From assembly GCF_018294505.1 (NCBI RefSeq), contig NC_057809.1, forward strand, positions 509,992,741 through 510,056,740: a stretch of 64,000 bases of DNA, in the 5' to 3' direction. Source of the DNA: Triticum aestivum. Taxonomy: Eukaryota; Streptophyta; Magnoliopsida; Poales; Poaceae. Positions 20,656 to 31,693 of the stretch are shown one piece after another; positions within the stretch are counted from its first letter, which is position 1, and each line of letters starts with the position of its first letter. Below the pieces are notes generated by a model that searched no databases, was not told the origin of the DNA, and was given only the letters and a program-made list of their open reading frames with translations. The translations under genes were made by a program, and so were the position numbers.

Positions 20656-21696
20656 TACAATTCTATGTTTCTTTCAGCATTGTGTGTTTTGTTAAATAAT
20701 TTAAAAGAACCCTTTTGGTGTTGGGTGCAACATGTAGCATCTCTTTTTTCAACCCCCTTTTTAAAAAATAGTCCAGAAATCTCATCAGAAATTTCCTCCA
20801 TTTTTTGCGTGCATAATAACATGAATTATAAGCAATCCTCATTGTTTTATTTAATTTGATATTCAGTAATTTGAGGCATTTTACTCCTAGGGTAATATCC
20901 TTAGAACTTAAATTTATGTAGTAATAACGAGATAACATAAGCAAGTGCCATGTTACAAATACTTGGGCAGTATTCTCAAACTTTTGTTATCCCTAACATT
21001 AAGCTCTTCATCGAAATGAATTACTTATGAATAAATTTCATAATGCTAGGATCTTGGAGGAAATTTGCTATGAAGCTCTTTATATTTGAGGGCAATGGTC
21101 TTTGTAAAATCCTGGTACGTGTTTTTTTTTCGTCTATTGGAGAGTTAGGCCAAAACATTTTCTCAAACCCCATATTGTATTTTCTTTGAGTAGTCCAATA
21201 CAAAATGTCAATTTCTATCTTCCTAACCAAGAAACATATTCCCGCTAACGGTCGTACATTGGTTATTTTGATTTTTGTGCAAATAAAAGACATCCACTAT
21301 GTGTATTCTCCCTTATAAATTTAACGAGAAGTACTTTTAGATACAGAACAACCAGTTTTCTTGTGAGGAAGTGGTTTATAATCACCTTTTTAAACAATTG
21401 GAACACAATCTTGTTTCTTGTAATTACAAAAAAATACTCCTTATAAAAGTTCCGCGAGTGCGCGTTAGGCTATCACATGGGACCACATCGCAATCTAGCA
21501 AAAGGCAAATGAAAAGACGACAACAAGAAAATGGTCAAATATACAAGGCTATTTTACATCTGTCCCTACCTCGAACCCATTACTCATATTTGCCCCTAAT
21601 TTCAAAAGCATGCTCAAATTTACCCCTCTGCCGTGAAGTCACCTTATAGAAATGCCCTTCCGCGTCATTACCATCCGGCCAAAGGGCTTTGACCAT
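20656..21696. other. AT-rich DNA, no gene seen
   Basis: No supported frame. From about 21530 the phrases ATTTGCCCCTAATTTC and AATTTACCCCTCTGCC form a short imperfect tandem, as often seen near grass transposon ends. Confidence 0.45.
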
Positions 21697-22135
21697 CCAA
21701 AAAAATAGCAAAAAATTAAAAAAATCTGGAATTTTATGGGGTCAAAGATACCGGAGTGCGCAAGGTGCATGCAAATTTCATGGCGTTTGGACGTTCCAAG
21801 AGCCCGTGGGAAAGGAAAGAATTTAATTTGTATGCCCGTGAACAGTAAATTCAAAAAAATACCAACAAAAATATAAAAAAATGAATTTTTGCCGGATCGA
21901 AGATGGTGTGCAAGGTCTGTGCAATTTTTTGTGATCAAAAGACATGCGAGGAGCTCTAGCCAAAAAACCAAAATAGTGCACTTTTTTGAAAGTTTTTTCG
22001 AGCCATTTTTTTATTTTTTTTCTCCACGAGCTCCTACAATGTTCAAACACCACAAAAATTTGCACGCACCTTGGACCCGCGAGCTTCTTTGATCTCGCAA
22101 AATTTCATATTATTTTGATTATTTTGCTATTTTTT
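21697..22135. repeat. Three-copy repeat: two direct, one inverted
   Basis: A unit of about 65-110 bases (GAATTTT, then TCAAAGAT or TCGAAGAT, then TGCGCAAGGTGCATGCAAATTT) occurs near 21729 and 21882 in direct orientation and near 22035-22110 in inverted orientation. The outer flanks AAAAAATAGCAAAA (21699) and TTTTGCTATTTTTT (22121) extend the inverted pair. Copies are clearly diverged. The pattern resembles subterminal repeats of class II transposons, but the family is not recognised. Confidence 0.6.
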
Positions 22136-24967
22136 CGAATGATTCTTTGATCCACTGGGGGTGGACAGAGGCCTAGAGGTATTGGGGTTGCAACCCTTGC
22201 CTACGATCAAAAAACTTTTCATCTAATTAAAAATGTAAGTGTTTATACTTATACAGGCCAAATCATACCCTAACACTTTTGTCCTTAATACACATATGTG
22301 GTCGTATAGTTATAAACCCATAAATTTTCAAATCACTTTGACGAGCCTTCAAGAATGAATTTATTCAGATCCCTATAACTAATGTTGGTCATAGCTTAGT
22401 CCACAAGCATCAAGGCAATCTATTTTCTACAAGGGAGAAGGCCACAATTCACGAGGTTTGAAAAACAGGATAGTACCATGAATACTCCGAAAATCTTTCG
22501 CTGGGAGGCTCTTTAGGAGAACCCTTCCCTTAGGAAGCGTGCATTAGAATTCTCCATAACACATTGCAAATGAGTGTTGTATGTATGTTTTACCTCGATT
22601 GGTCTAATTCGACTGCCTACGGACAAATAACTTTCTTGTGACAAAAAGCTCACTACTAAAACTAACTTAGTTGTGTCTTTATCTAAACAGCCCCGAGATT
22701 TCATTTACGTGCTCTTTATTATCTTGCAAACCTATCCAATCACACTTACAAAGTACTTCTAGTTTCATACTTGTTCTAGGTCAAGTGAACGTTAAATGCG
22801 CGTAGAGTTGTATCGGTGGTCGATAGAACTTGAAGGGAATACAAATCCTACCTTTAGCTCCTAGTTGGGTTCGACACTCTTATTTATCGAGAAAGGCTAC
22901 AACTGATCCCCTATACTTATGGGTTATCATCCACCAACATGCAAGAGTTGAGTATAGCATCGTAAACCTACTTCGTATCTCTCATTCGATATGGAAATCA
23001 TGCAACAGGTTACATTGAATGTATTGGCTAGCTTCACCAGGTAGTAAGCAAAACTCAGTTATGCATTTGGGTAAGTGGTTTTCAACGCGCTTTGTAGAAA
23101 ATAGTTTTATCCATACTATCTCTCACAGTCATCTTGGACAACCATCTCGCACGGTTATCCATAATGCATATGAATAAATGGGCCACCATCTCACATGGCT
23201 GCCGTAGACCGATCTCCATAGGTAATTCCCCTGATCTCACATCAGGCACCTGGGTTGGTCACTTGCTCCCTTGGTTCAACCCGTCAAATTTCAATTAAGA
23301 TGAGGTGATGAGATCAAGCTGACAATTCTCAGTAGAGTTGCTCGAAAGTTGTTCGTAATCAAGGACACGACTAATCTTGATCAGTTTTATACACTATGCA
23401 TAGGTTTTCACAAACTCATTGCAACCAAGATCAGTAAAAATATATTTTAAAATTTATTTATTTATTTATTTTTTCTTTATTATATCTATTTTTATTTTAT
23501 GACAATGTTATAGTAGCTGATGTGTACCTTTTCAGGGTTCATCAACTTTTAAAAACTAGATAATTTCCCGCGCATTGTTGCGGGATACCATGAGAGTTTC
23601 AGCTTATTCGACGGATATAGCCTAGAGGACGTGTTCATCCACATTATATGGATCCATTTTAATAAGGATTTAGCAAAAATATCTTGTTTGCTCCAATGTA
23701 ACATCATAAAACAAAACAAATAAACTCCATCTGGTTATTCAGTCATTAGTACATTGCAACAGGAAACCAAATAAGCTAATATAAACGGCACCAAAAGGTT
23801 CATTATCAAATGCAATATAGGTTGGGGCAAGAGCAATTAGTGAGCAACCACCGGATACCGTGTTGAAATGTACAATGCGAGATATTTTCTTATATTTGGA
23901 GAGCTTGAAGGGAAAACCCTAAGTGTTTCATATGCAACTTTCTTGTATTAATTAATGTCAGAAAGGAAGGATGGATGCAAAGTAAAAAATTCATCGGTTT
24001 TTGTTATAACATTTACCTTCAAATTATGCAAATGAGATGATTCTGAATTGAAGGTAGGCAAACTATGGATGGCAAAACATAATAAACAAAAGTTCAAAAT
24101 TACTTCACAAATGCACAAATACAAAGGATGATTGAATATGAACAATATGTTCTAAAAAGAAGAACATGAGATCAATTGTATGTAAAGTAAATTAAAAAAT
24201 ATGAAGGATAACGACAAATTCGTGCCTTGTGATCCTTCAAGCATGTAGTGTTTTCCCAAGTGTAAGACACAACATAATGTATTTTGTTTTAGCAAAATAA
24301 GACTATAATTGTACTTTTTCCAAAGGATATCATAATGTAGGTATAGTAGATTCCACATGAAGGTTAAAACAATATCATTACTTAGAACATTTCATACCCT
24401 GACTAAAAATAACAAACATAATGGACAAGATGTAAAACACATGCAACAAATTTCATGTCTAGTTCGTATATAATATAATGAGTACAAGATCTGAAAGGAA
24501 GCGAATGTGTCACTAGAGCTGCAAACAACATACTATAAATAATTAATGTGAGGGCACTCCAAGAGATATTTGTACAGTTAACAAAAGGAAAGATAGTCTC
24601 TCGGCCGTGTCACTCAAGAAAATAGAATGATTTTTTCGGTAATGCAGAAAATCCAATAGTTGACAATCCATGATGTAATCTATTGAACTTACCTTCTAAT
24701 TATGAACCACCTGGCCTCCATAACAGTTGATGGGATTAAAGAGTTGTTTCTGTAGTGGAAACATGTGGTAGTAGTGGATCAGCGATAGTAATCCCGTGAG
24801 TCTTTGGAGTGGTGTTACCGCAGCTATGGCCAGCACATGTTCACTCTGTTGTAACACCTTTTCTCTATCTTAATATAGCAAATTATCGAAAGACGACACA
24901 CCCTCACCTTTATCACATGTTGACGCATCTGTTTTCTAGTTGATTAGAGGATGCACGGGTAACAAAG
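22136..24967. other. AT-rich DNA, no gene; possible LTR remnant
   Basis: No supported frame. At 22850-22935 the phrase GTTGGGTTCGACACTCTTAT, then TGATCCCCTATACTTATGGG, resembles the 3' end of a Triticeae Gypsy LTR. At 23567-23584 a short hairpin CCCGC/GCGGG sits in the phrase TAATTTCCCGCGCATTGTTG, which recurs in grass genomes. Everything else is unassigned. Confidence 0.4.
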
Positions 24968-25127
24968 TCGAATCTTGCAGATCTCATGTGGGGGGTCCGG
25001 AGCTGGTAGCCTTGGCACGATGGTAACATGACAGAGAGGGGACGTGATGTTTACCCAGGTTCAGACCTGCTCGAAGAGGTAAAACCCTATGTCCGGTTTT
25101 GTATGTATTTATTATGGATGGGGTGCA
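24968..25127 (-). mobile_element. Gypsy LTR fragment cut by the Angela-type element
   Basis: Similar to the LTR at 43755-44224 over shared words such as TTTACCCAGGTTC and GAGGTAAAACCCTATGTCC. It stops abruptly where the Copia LTR begins at 25128, so the Copia element inserted into an older LTR. Confidence 0.6.
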
Positions 25128-26857
25128 TGAAGGAAATATGCCCTAGAGGCAATAATAAAGTTGTTATTTATATTTCCTTATATCATGATAAATGTTTATT
25201 ATTCATGCTAGAATTGTATTAACCGGAAACTTAGTACATGTGTGAATACATAGACAAACAGAGTGTCACTAGTCTGCCTCTACTTGACTAGCTCGTTGAA
25301 TCAGTGATGGTTATGTTTCCTAACCATAGACATGAGTTGCCATTTTATTAATGGGATCACATCATTAGAGAATGATATGATTGACTTGACCCATCTGTTA
25401 GCTTAGCACGATGATCGCTTAGTTTCTTGTTATTTCTTTCACCATAACTATACATGTTCCTATGACTATGAGATCATGCAACTCCCGAATACCGGAGGAA
25501 CACTTTATGTGCTACCAAACATCACAACGTAACTGGGCGATTATAAAGGTGCTCTACAGGTGTCTCCGATGGTATTTGTTGAGTTGGCATGGATCAAGAT
25601 TGGGATTTATCACTCCGATTGTTGGAGAGGTATCTCTGGGCCCTCTCGGTAATGTACATCACTATAAGCCTTGCAAGCAATGTATCTAATGAGTTAGTTA
25701 CGGGATGTAACATTACGAAACGAGTAAAGAGACTTGCCAGTAACGAGATTGAACTAAGTATTGAGATACCGACGATCGAATCTCGGGCAAGTAACATACC
25801 GATGACAAAGGGAACAACGTATATCGTTATGCGGTTTGACCGATAAAGATGTTCGTAGAATATGTAGGTACCAATAGAAGCATCCAGTTTCCACTATTGG
25901 TTATTGACCGGAGACATGTCTCAGTCATGTCTACATAGTTCTCGAACCCGTAGGGTCCGCACACTTCACGTTCGGTGACGATCGGTATTATGAGTTTATG
26001 TGTTTTGATGTACCGAAGGTAGTTCGGAGTACCGTATTTGATCACGGACATGACGAGGAGTCTCGAAATGGTCGAGACATAAAGATTGATATATTGGACG
26101 ACTATGTTTGGACATCGGAAGGGTTCCAAGTGAAGTTCGGGCATATACCGGAGTACCGGGGGGTTACCGGAACCCCCCGGGGAGTTTAATGGGCCTTATG
26201 GGCCTTAGTGGAAAGAGAGGAGGGGCTGCCAGCGCAGGCCGCGCGCCCCCTCCCCCTCTGGTCCGAATTGGACTAGGAAGGGGGGCGGCGCCCCCCTTTC
26301 CTTCTCTCTCTTTCCTCCTTCCTTCTCCTACTCCTACTACATGGAAGGGGGGGGGGGAATCCTACTCCCGGTGGGAGTAGGACTCCCCATGGGCCGCGCC
26401 ATAGGAGGGCCGGCCCTCCTCCTCCTCCACTCCTTTATATACGGGAGAGGGAGGCACCCCATAGACACACAAGTTAATAGTCGTGTGCGATGCCCCCCTC
26501 CACCATAATCCACCTCCGTAATATCGTAGCGGTGCTTAGGAGAAGCCCTGTTCCGGTATCAATATCATCACCGTCATCACGTCGTCGTGCTGACGAAGCT
26601 CTCCCTTGAAGCTCTACTGGATCGTGAGTTCGCGGGACGTCACCGAGCCGAACGTGTGCAGATTGCGGAGGTGTCGTATCTTCGGTACTAGATCGGTCGA
26701 TCGTGAAGACGTACGAATACATCAACCGCGTTGTCATAATGCTTCTTCTTACGGTCTACGAGGGTTCGTAGACGATACTCTCCCCTCTCATTGCTATGCA
26801 TCACCATGATTTTGCATGTGCGTAGGAGTTTTTTTGAAATTACTGTGTTCCCCAACA
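25128..26857 (+). repeat. Angela-type Copia LTR 1
   Basis: It begins TGAAGGAAATATGCCCTAGA and ends TTCCCCAACA, directly followed by a primer binding site (TGGCATCCGAGCC, from 26859), the layout of Angela/BARE/WIS elements. Length is 1730 bases. A TATA box (CTTTATATACGG, about 26432-26443) lies in the U3/R part. Confidence 0.92.
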
Positions 26858-27881
26858 GTGGCATCCGAGCCAGGTTTATGCGTAGATGTTATATGCACGA
26901 GTAGAACACAAAGGAGTTGTGGGCGTGGGTATATACATATTGCTTGCCGTCACTAGTTGATTCTTGATTCAACGGCATTGTTGGATGAAGCGGCCCAGAC
27001 CGACATTATGCGTACGCTTACGGGAGACTGGTTCTACCGACGTGCTTCGCACACAGGTGGCTAGTGGGTGTTTGTTTCTCCAGCTTTAGTTGAGTCAGAC
27101 TCAATGAAGAGGGTTCTTTCTGAAGATCAAAAATCAATCACTATACTGCGTTGTGGTTTTTGATGCGTAGGTAAGAACGGTTCTTGCTCAGCCCGTAGCA
27201 GCCACGTGAAACTTGCAACAACAAAGTAGAGGACGTCTAACTTGTTTTTGCAGGGCATGTTGTGATGTGATATGGTCAAGACATGATTCTAAATTTTATT
27301 GTATGAGATGATCATGTTTGCTAACACAGTTATCGGCAACTGGCAGGAGTCATATGGTTGTCGCTTTATTGTATGAAATGCAATCGCCATGTAATTGCTT
27401 TACTTTATCACTAAGCGGTAGCGATAGTCATAGAAGCAATAGTTGGCGAGACGACAACGATGCTTTGATGGAGATCAAGATGCCAAGCCGGTGACGCTGG
27501 TGATCATGACGGTGCTTTGGAGATGGAGATCAAAGGCACAAGATGATGATGGCCATATCATATCACTTTTATTGATTGCATGTGATGTTTATCCTTTATG
27601 CATCTTAATTTTCTTAGTTCGGCGGTAGCATTATAAGATGATCTCTCACTAAATTTCAAGGTATAAGTGTTCTCCCTGAGTATTCATCGTTGCTACAGTT
27701 CGCCGTGCCTAGACACCACGTGATGATCGGGTGTAATAAGCTCTACGTTCACATATAACGGGTGCAAGCCAGTTTTGCACATGCGGAATACTCGTGTTGA
27801 ACTTGACAAGCCTAGCATATGCAGATATGGCCTTGGAACACTGGAGACTGAAAGTTCGAGCGTAAATCATATAGTAGATAT
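26858..27881 (+). other. Copia 5' leader with primer binding site
   Basis: Starts with the primer binding site and continues as the non-coding leader also seen at 41376-42258 and, more diverged, at 53844-54900. It is interrupted at 27881 by the Gypsy insertion and resumes at 36000. Confidence 0.85.
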
Positions 27882-29426
27882 TGATACGTCTCCAACGTAT
27901 CTATAATTTTTGATTGCTCCATGCTATATTATCTACTGTTTTGGACTATGTTGGGCTTTATTTTCCACTTTTATATTATTTTTGGGACTAACCTATTAAC
28001 CGGAGGCCCAGCCCAGAATTGTTGTTTTTTTGCCTATTTCAGTGTTTCGAAGAAACGGAATATCAAACGGAGTCCAAACGGAATAAAATCTTCGGGAACG
28101 TGATTTTCTCACCGAACGTGATCCAGGAGACTTGGACCCTGCTCCAAAGAACAAAAGAGGCGGTCACGAGGGTGGGGGGCGCGCCCCCCTTCCTAGTTGG
28201 GCCCTCGTTGCTCCTCCGGCGTACTTCTTCCTCCTATATATACACACGTACCTCCAAACGATCAGAACAGGAGCCAAAAACCTAATTCCACCGCCGCAAC
28301 TTTCTGTATCCACGAGATCCCATCTTGGGGCCTGTTCCGGAGCTCCGCCGGAAGAGGGCCGTCATCACGGAGGGCTTCTACATCATCCTAGCCCCGCCGA
28401 TGAAGTGTGAGTAGTTTACCTCAGACCTTCGGGTCCATAGTTAGTAACTAGATGACTTCTTCTCTCTCTTTGAATCTCAATACAAAGTTCTCCCCCTCTC
28501 TTGTGGAGATCTATTCGATGTAATCTTCTTTTTGCGGTGTGTTTGTTGAGACTGATGAATTGTGGGTTTATGATCAAGTCTATCTATGAATAATATTCGA
28601 AACTTCTCTGAATTCTTTTATGTATGATTGGTTATCTTTGCAAGTCTCTTCGAATTATCCGTTTGGTTTGGCCAACTAGATTGGTAGCTCTTGCCATGGG
28701 AGAAGTGCTTAGCTTTGGGTTCGATCTTGCAGTGTCCTTACCCAGTGACAGAAGGGGCAGCAAGGCACGTATTGTATCGTTGCCATCGAGGATAACAAGA
28801 TGGGGTTTATTTCATATTGCATGAATTTATCTCTCTACATCATGTCATCTTGCTTAAGGAATTACTCTGTTTTTAACTTAATACTCTAGATGCATGCTGG
28901 ATAGCGGTCGATGAGTGGAGTAATAGTAGTAGATGCAGAATCGTTTCGATCTACTTGTCACAGACGTGATGCCTATATACATGATCATGCCTAGATATTC
29001 TCATAACTATGCTCAATTCTCTCAATTGCTCAACAGTAATTTGTTCACCCACCGTAGAGTACTTATGCTCTTGAGAGAAGCCACTAGTGAAACCTATGGC
29101 CCCCGGGTCGATTCTCATCATATCAATCTCCATCACTTTAATCTTGCTTTGCTTTTTTACTTTGCTTTTACTTTTTACTTTGCATCTTTATACCAAAAAT
29201 ACCAAAAATATTATATCTATCAGATCTCACTCTCGTAAGTGACCGTGAAGGGCTTGACAACCCCTAATCGTGTTGGTTGCGAGTAGCTATCGCTTTGTGC
29301 AGGTACGAGGGACTTGAGTGTGGGCTTCGACTGGATTGATACCTTGGTTCTCAAAAACCGAGGAAAATACTTACGCTACTCTGCTGCATCATCCCTTCCT
29401 CTTCGGGGAAAACCAATGCAAGCTCA
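27882..29426 (+). repeat. Gypsy left LTR, 3' end truncated
   Basis: Parallel to 34441-35994; for example 28081-28140 and 34641-34700 are identical. It stops at GCAAGCTCA, about 10 bases before the end of the right LTR (GATGTAGCA). TATA box CCTATATATACAC is near 28232. Confidence 0.9.
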
Positions 29427-29617
29427 ACATACCAAGTACCCATCACAATCCCTATCTCTCGCATTACATTATTTGCCATTTGCCTCTTGTTTTCCTCTCC
29501 CCCCCAATTCACCCTTGCCGTTTTATTCGCCCTCTCTCTCTATCCTCCCTCTCTATTTGCCTCCTTTTGCCCATTTGCTTTTTGTTTGCTCATGTGTTAG
29601 ATTGCTTGTTTGTCGCG

Positions 29618-31693
29618 ATGGCTCAAGATACTACTAAATTGTGTGACTTCACCAATACCAATAATAATGATTTCCTTAGTACTCCGATTGCTCCTCTTAC
29701 CGATGCTGAATCTTGTGAAATTAATACTGCTTTGTTGAATCTTGTTATGAAAGATCAATTCGCCGGCCTTCCTAGTGAAGATGCTGCTACTCATCTGAAT
29801 AGCTTCGTTGATTTATGTGATATGCAAAAGAAAAAAGATGTCAATAATGATGTTGTTAAATTGAAGCTATTTCCTTTTTCGCTTAGAGATCATGCTAAAG
29901 CTCGGTTTTCGTCTTTGCCTAAGAATAGTATTGATTCACGGAACAAGTGCAAAGATGCTTTTATCTCTAAGTATTTTCCTCCCGCTAAGATCATCTCTCT
30001 TAGAAACGATATTATGAACTTTAAACAACTTGATCATGAATATGTTGCACAAGCTTGGGAGAGAATGAAATTAATGATACGTAATTGCCCTACTCATGGT
30101 TTGAATTTGTGGATGATTATACAAATTTTTTATGCCGGATTGAATTTTGCTTCTAGAAATCTTTTAGATTCGGCTGCGGGAGGCACTTTTATGGAAATCA
30201 CTTTAGGAGATGCTACTAAACTCCTAGATAATATTATGGTTAATTATTCTCAATGGCATACTGAAAGAACTTCTAATAAAAAAGTGCATGCGATAGAAGA
30301 AATCAATGTGTTGAGTGGAAAGATGGATGAACTTATGAAATTATTTGCTACTAAGAGTGTTTCTTCTGATCCTAATGATATGTCTTTGTCTACTTTGATT
30401 GAGAATAACAATGAATCTATGGATGTGAATTTTGTTGGTAGGAATAATTTTGGTAACAACGCTTATAGAGGGAATTTTAAGCCTAGGCCATATCCTAGTA
30501 ATCCTTCTAATAATTATGGTAATTCCTACAACAACTCTTATGGAAATTATAATAAGATGCCCTCTGAATTTGAGAATAGTGTTAAAGAGTTTATGAATTC
30601 ACAAAATAATTTTAATGCTTTGCTTGAGGAGAAATTGCTTAAAGTTGATGATTTGGCTAGAAACGTTGATAGAATTTCTCTTGAGGTTGATTCTTTAAAG
30701 CTTAGATCTATTCCTCCTAAACATGATATCAACGAGTCTCTCAAAGCCATGAGAATTTCCATTGATGAGTGCAAGGAAAGAACCGCTAGGATGCGTGCTT
30801 CCAAAGATGCCTTTATTAAAGCGTGTTCTTCCAATACCTATGAAAATCAAGATGAAGATCTAAAAGTTATTGATGTGTCTCCTATTAAATCTTTATTTTG
30901 CAATATGAGTCTTGATGAAACTGACTATGATCTTCCTTTACCTAGAAGGCGTTCTAAAAATTCGGAGTATTTAGATCTTAATGATGAAATTGATGAAAGT
31001 GGGATTGAAAGAAATAAAAATCTAGATGTTACTAAACCCACTATATTGGATTTCAAGGAATTTAATTATGAAAGTTGCTCTTTAATTGATTGTATTTCCT
31101 TGTTGCAATCCGTGCTAAATTCTCCACATGCTTATAGTCAAAATAAAGCCTTCACCGAACATATTGTTGTTGCCTTGATGCAATCTTATGAAGAAAAACT
31201 TGATTTGAAAGTTTCTATCCCTAGAAAACTCTATGATGAGTGGGAACCAACTATTAAAATGAAAATTAAAGATCATGAGTTTTATGCTTTGTGTGATTTG
31301 GGTGCTAGTGTCTCTACTATTCCCAAGACTTTGTGTGATTTGCTAGATTCCCGTAATTTTGATGATTGCTCTCTAAGCTTGCATCTTGCGGATTCCACTA
31401 TTAAGAAACCTATGGGAAGGATTAATGATGTTCTTATTGTTGCAAATAGGAATTATGTGCCCGTAGATTTCATTGTTCTTGATATAGATTGCAATCCTTC
31501 TTGCCCTATTATTCTTGGTAGACCTTTCCTTAGAACGGTTGGTGCGATTATTGATATGAAGGAAGGGAATATTAGATTTCAATTTCCATTAAAAAAGGGA
31601 ATGGAACACTTTACAAGAAATAAAATAAAATTACCATATGAAACTATCATGAGAGCCACTTATGGATTGCCTACCAAAGATGGCAATACCTAG
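29618..31693 (+). CDS. Gypsy gag-protease polyprotein, 691 aa, intact frame
   Basis: Gag forms the particle and the aspartic protease cuts the polyprotein. Residues about 55-200 form a Retrotrans_gag-type domain (WERMKLMIRNCPTHGLN, FYAGLNFASRNLLDSAAGG). A low-complexity Asn/Tyr-rich stretch follows near residues 270-310. The protease has the active-site motif CDLGASVSTIP near residue 560 and the partner motif ILGRPFL near residue 632. No zinc knuckle is visible. The start is the ATG at 29618; the frame is open further upstream into the leader and LTR, but that part is low-complexity Pro/Ser and lies across the LTR border. No reverse transcriptase, RNase H or integrase follows. Unlike all other retroelement genes in this window it has no stop or frameshift, in line with a young insertion. 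Confidence 0.88.
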   Translation: MAQDTTKLCDFTNTNNNDFLSTPIAPLTDAESCEINTALLNLVMKDQFAGLPSEDAATHLNSFVDLCDMQKKKDVNNDVVKLKLFPFSLRDHAKARFSSLPKNSIDSRNKCKDAFISKYFPPAKIISLRNDIMNFKQLDHEYVAQAWERMKLMIRNCPTHGLNLWMIIQIFYAGLNFASRNLLDSAAGGTFMEITLGDATKLLDNIMVNYSQWHTERTSNKKVHAIEEINVLSGKMDELMKLFATKSVSSDPNDMSLSTLIENNNESMDVNFVGRNNFGNNAYRGNFKPRPYPSNPSNNYGNSYNNSYGNYNKMPSEFENSVKEFMNSQNNFNALLEEKLLKVDDLARNVDRISLEVDSLKLRSIPPKHDINESLKAMRISIDECKERTARMRASKDAFIKACSSNTYENQDEDLKVIDVSPIKSLFCNMSLDETDYDLPLPRRRSKNSEYLDLNDEIDESGIERNKNLDVTKPTILDFKEFNYESCSLIDCISLLQSVLNSPHAYSQNKAFTEHIVVALMQSYEEKLDLKVSIPRKLYDEWEPTIKMKIKDHEFYALCDLGASVSTIPKTLCDLLDSRNFDDCSLSLHLADSTIKKPMGRINDVLIVANRNYVPVDFIVLDIDCNPSCPIILGRPFLRTVGAIIDMKEGNIRFQFPLKKGMEHFTRNKIKLPYETIMRATYGLPTKDGNT

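Noticed and set aside
28019..28410. Frames inside the Gypsy LTR at 27882, also seen at 34660
   Set aside because: They repeat in both LTRs and are short non-coding readings.
29318..29617. Upstream extension of the Gypsy gag frame
   Set aside because: It crosses the LTR border and codes low-complexity Pro/Ser sequence; the ATG at 29618 begins the family-like part.
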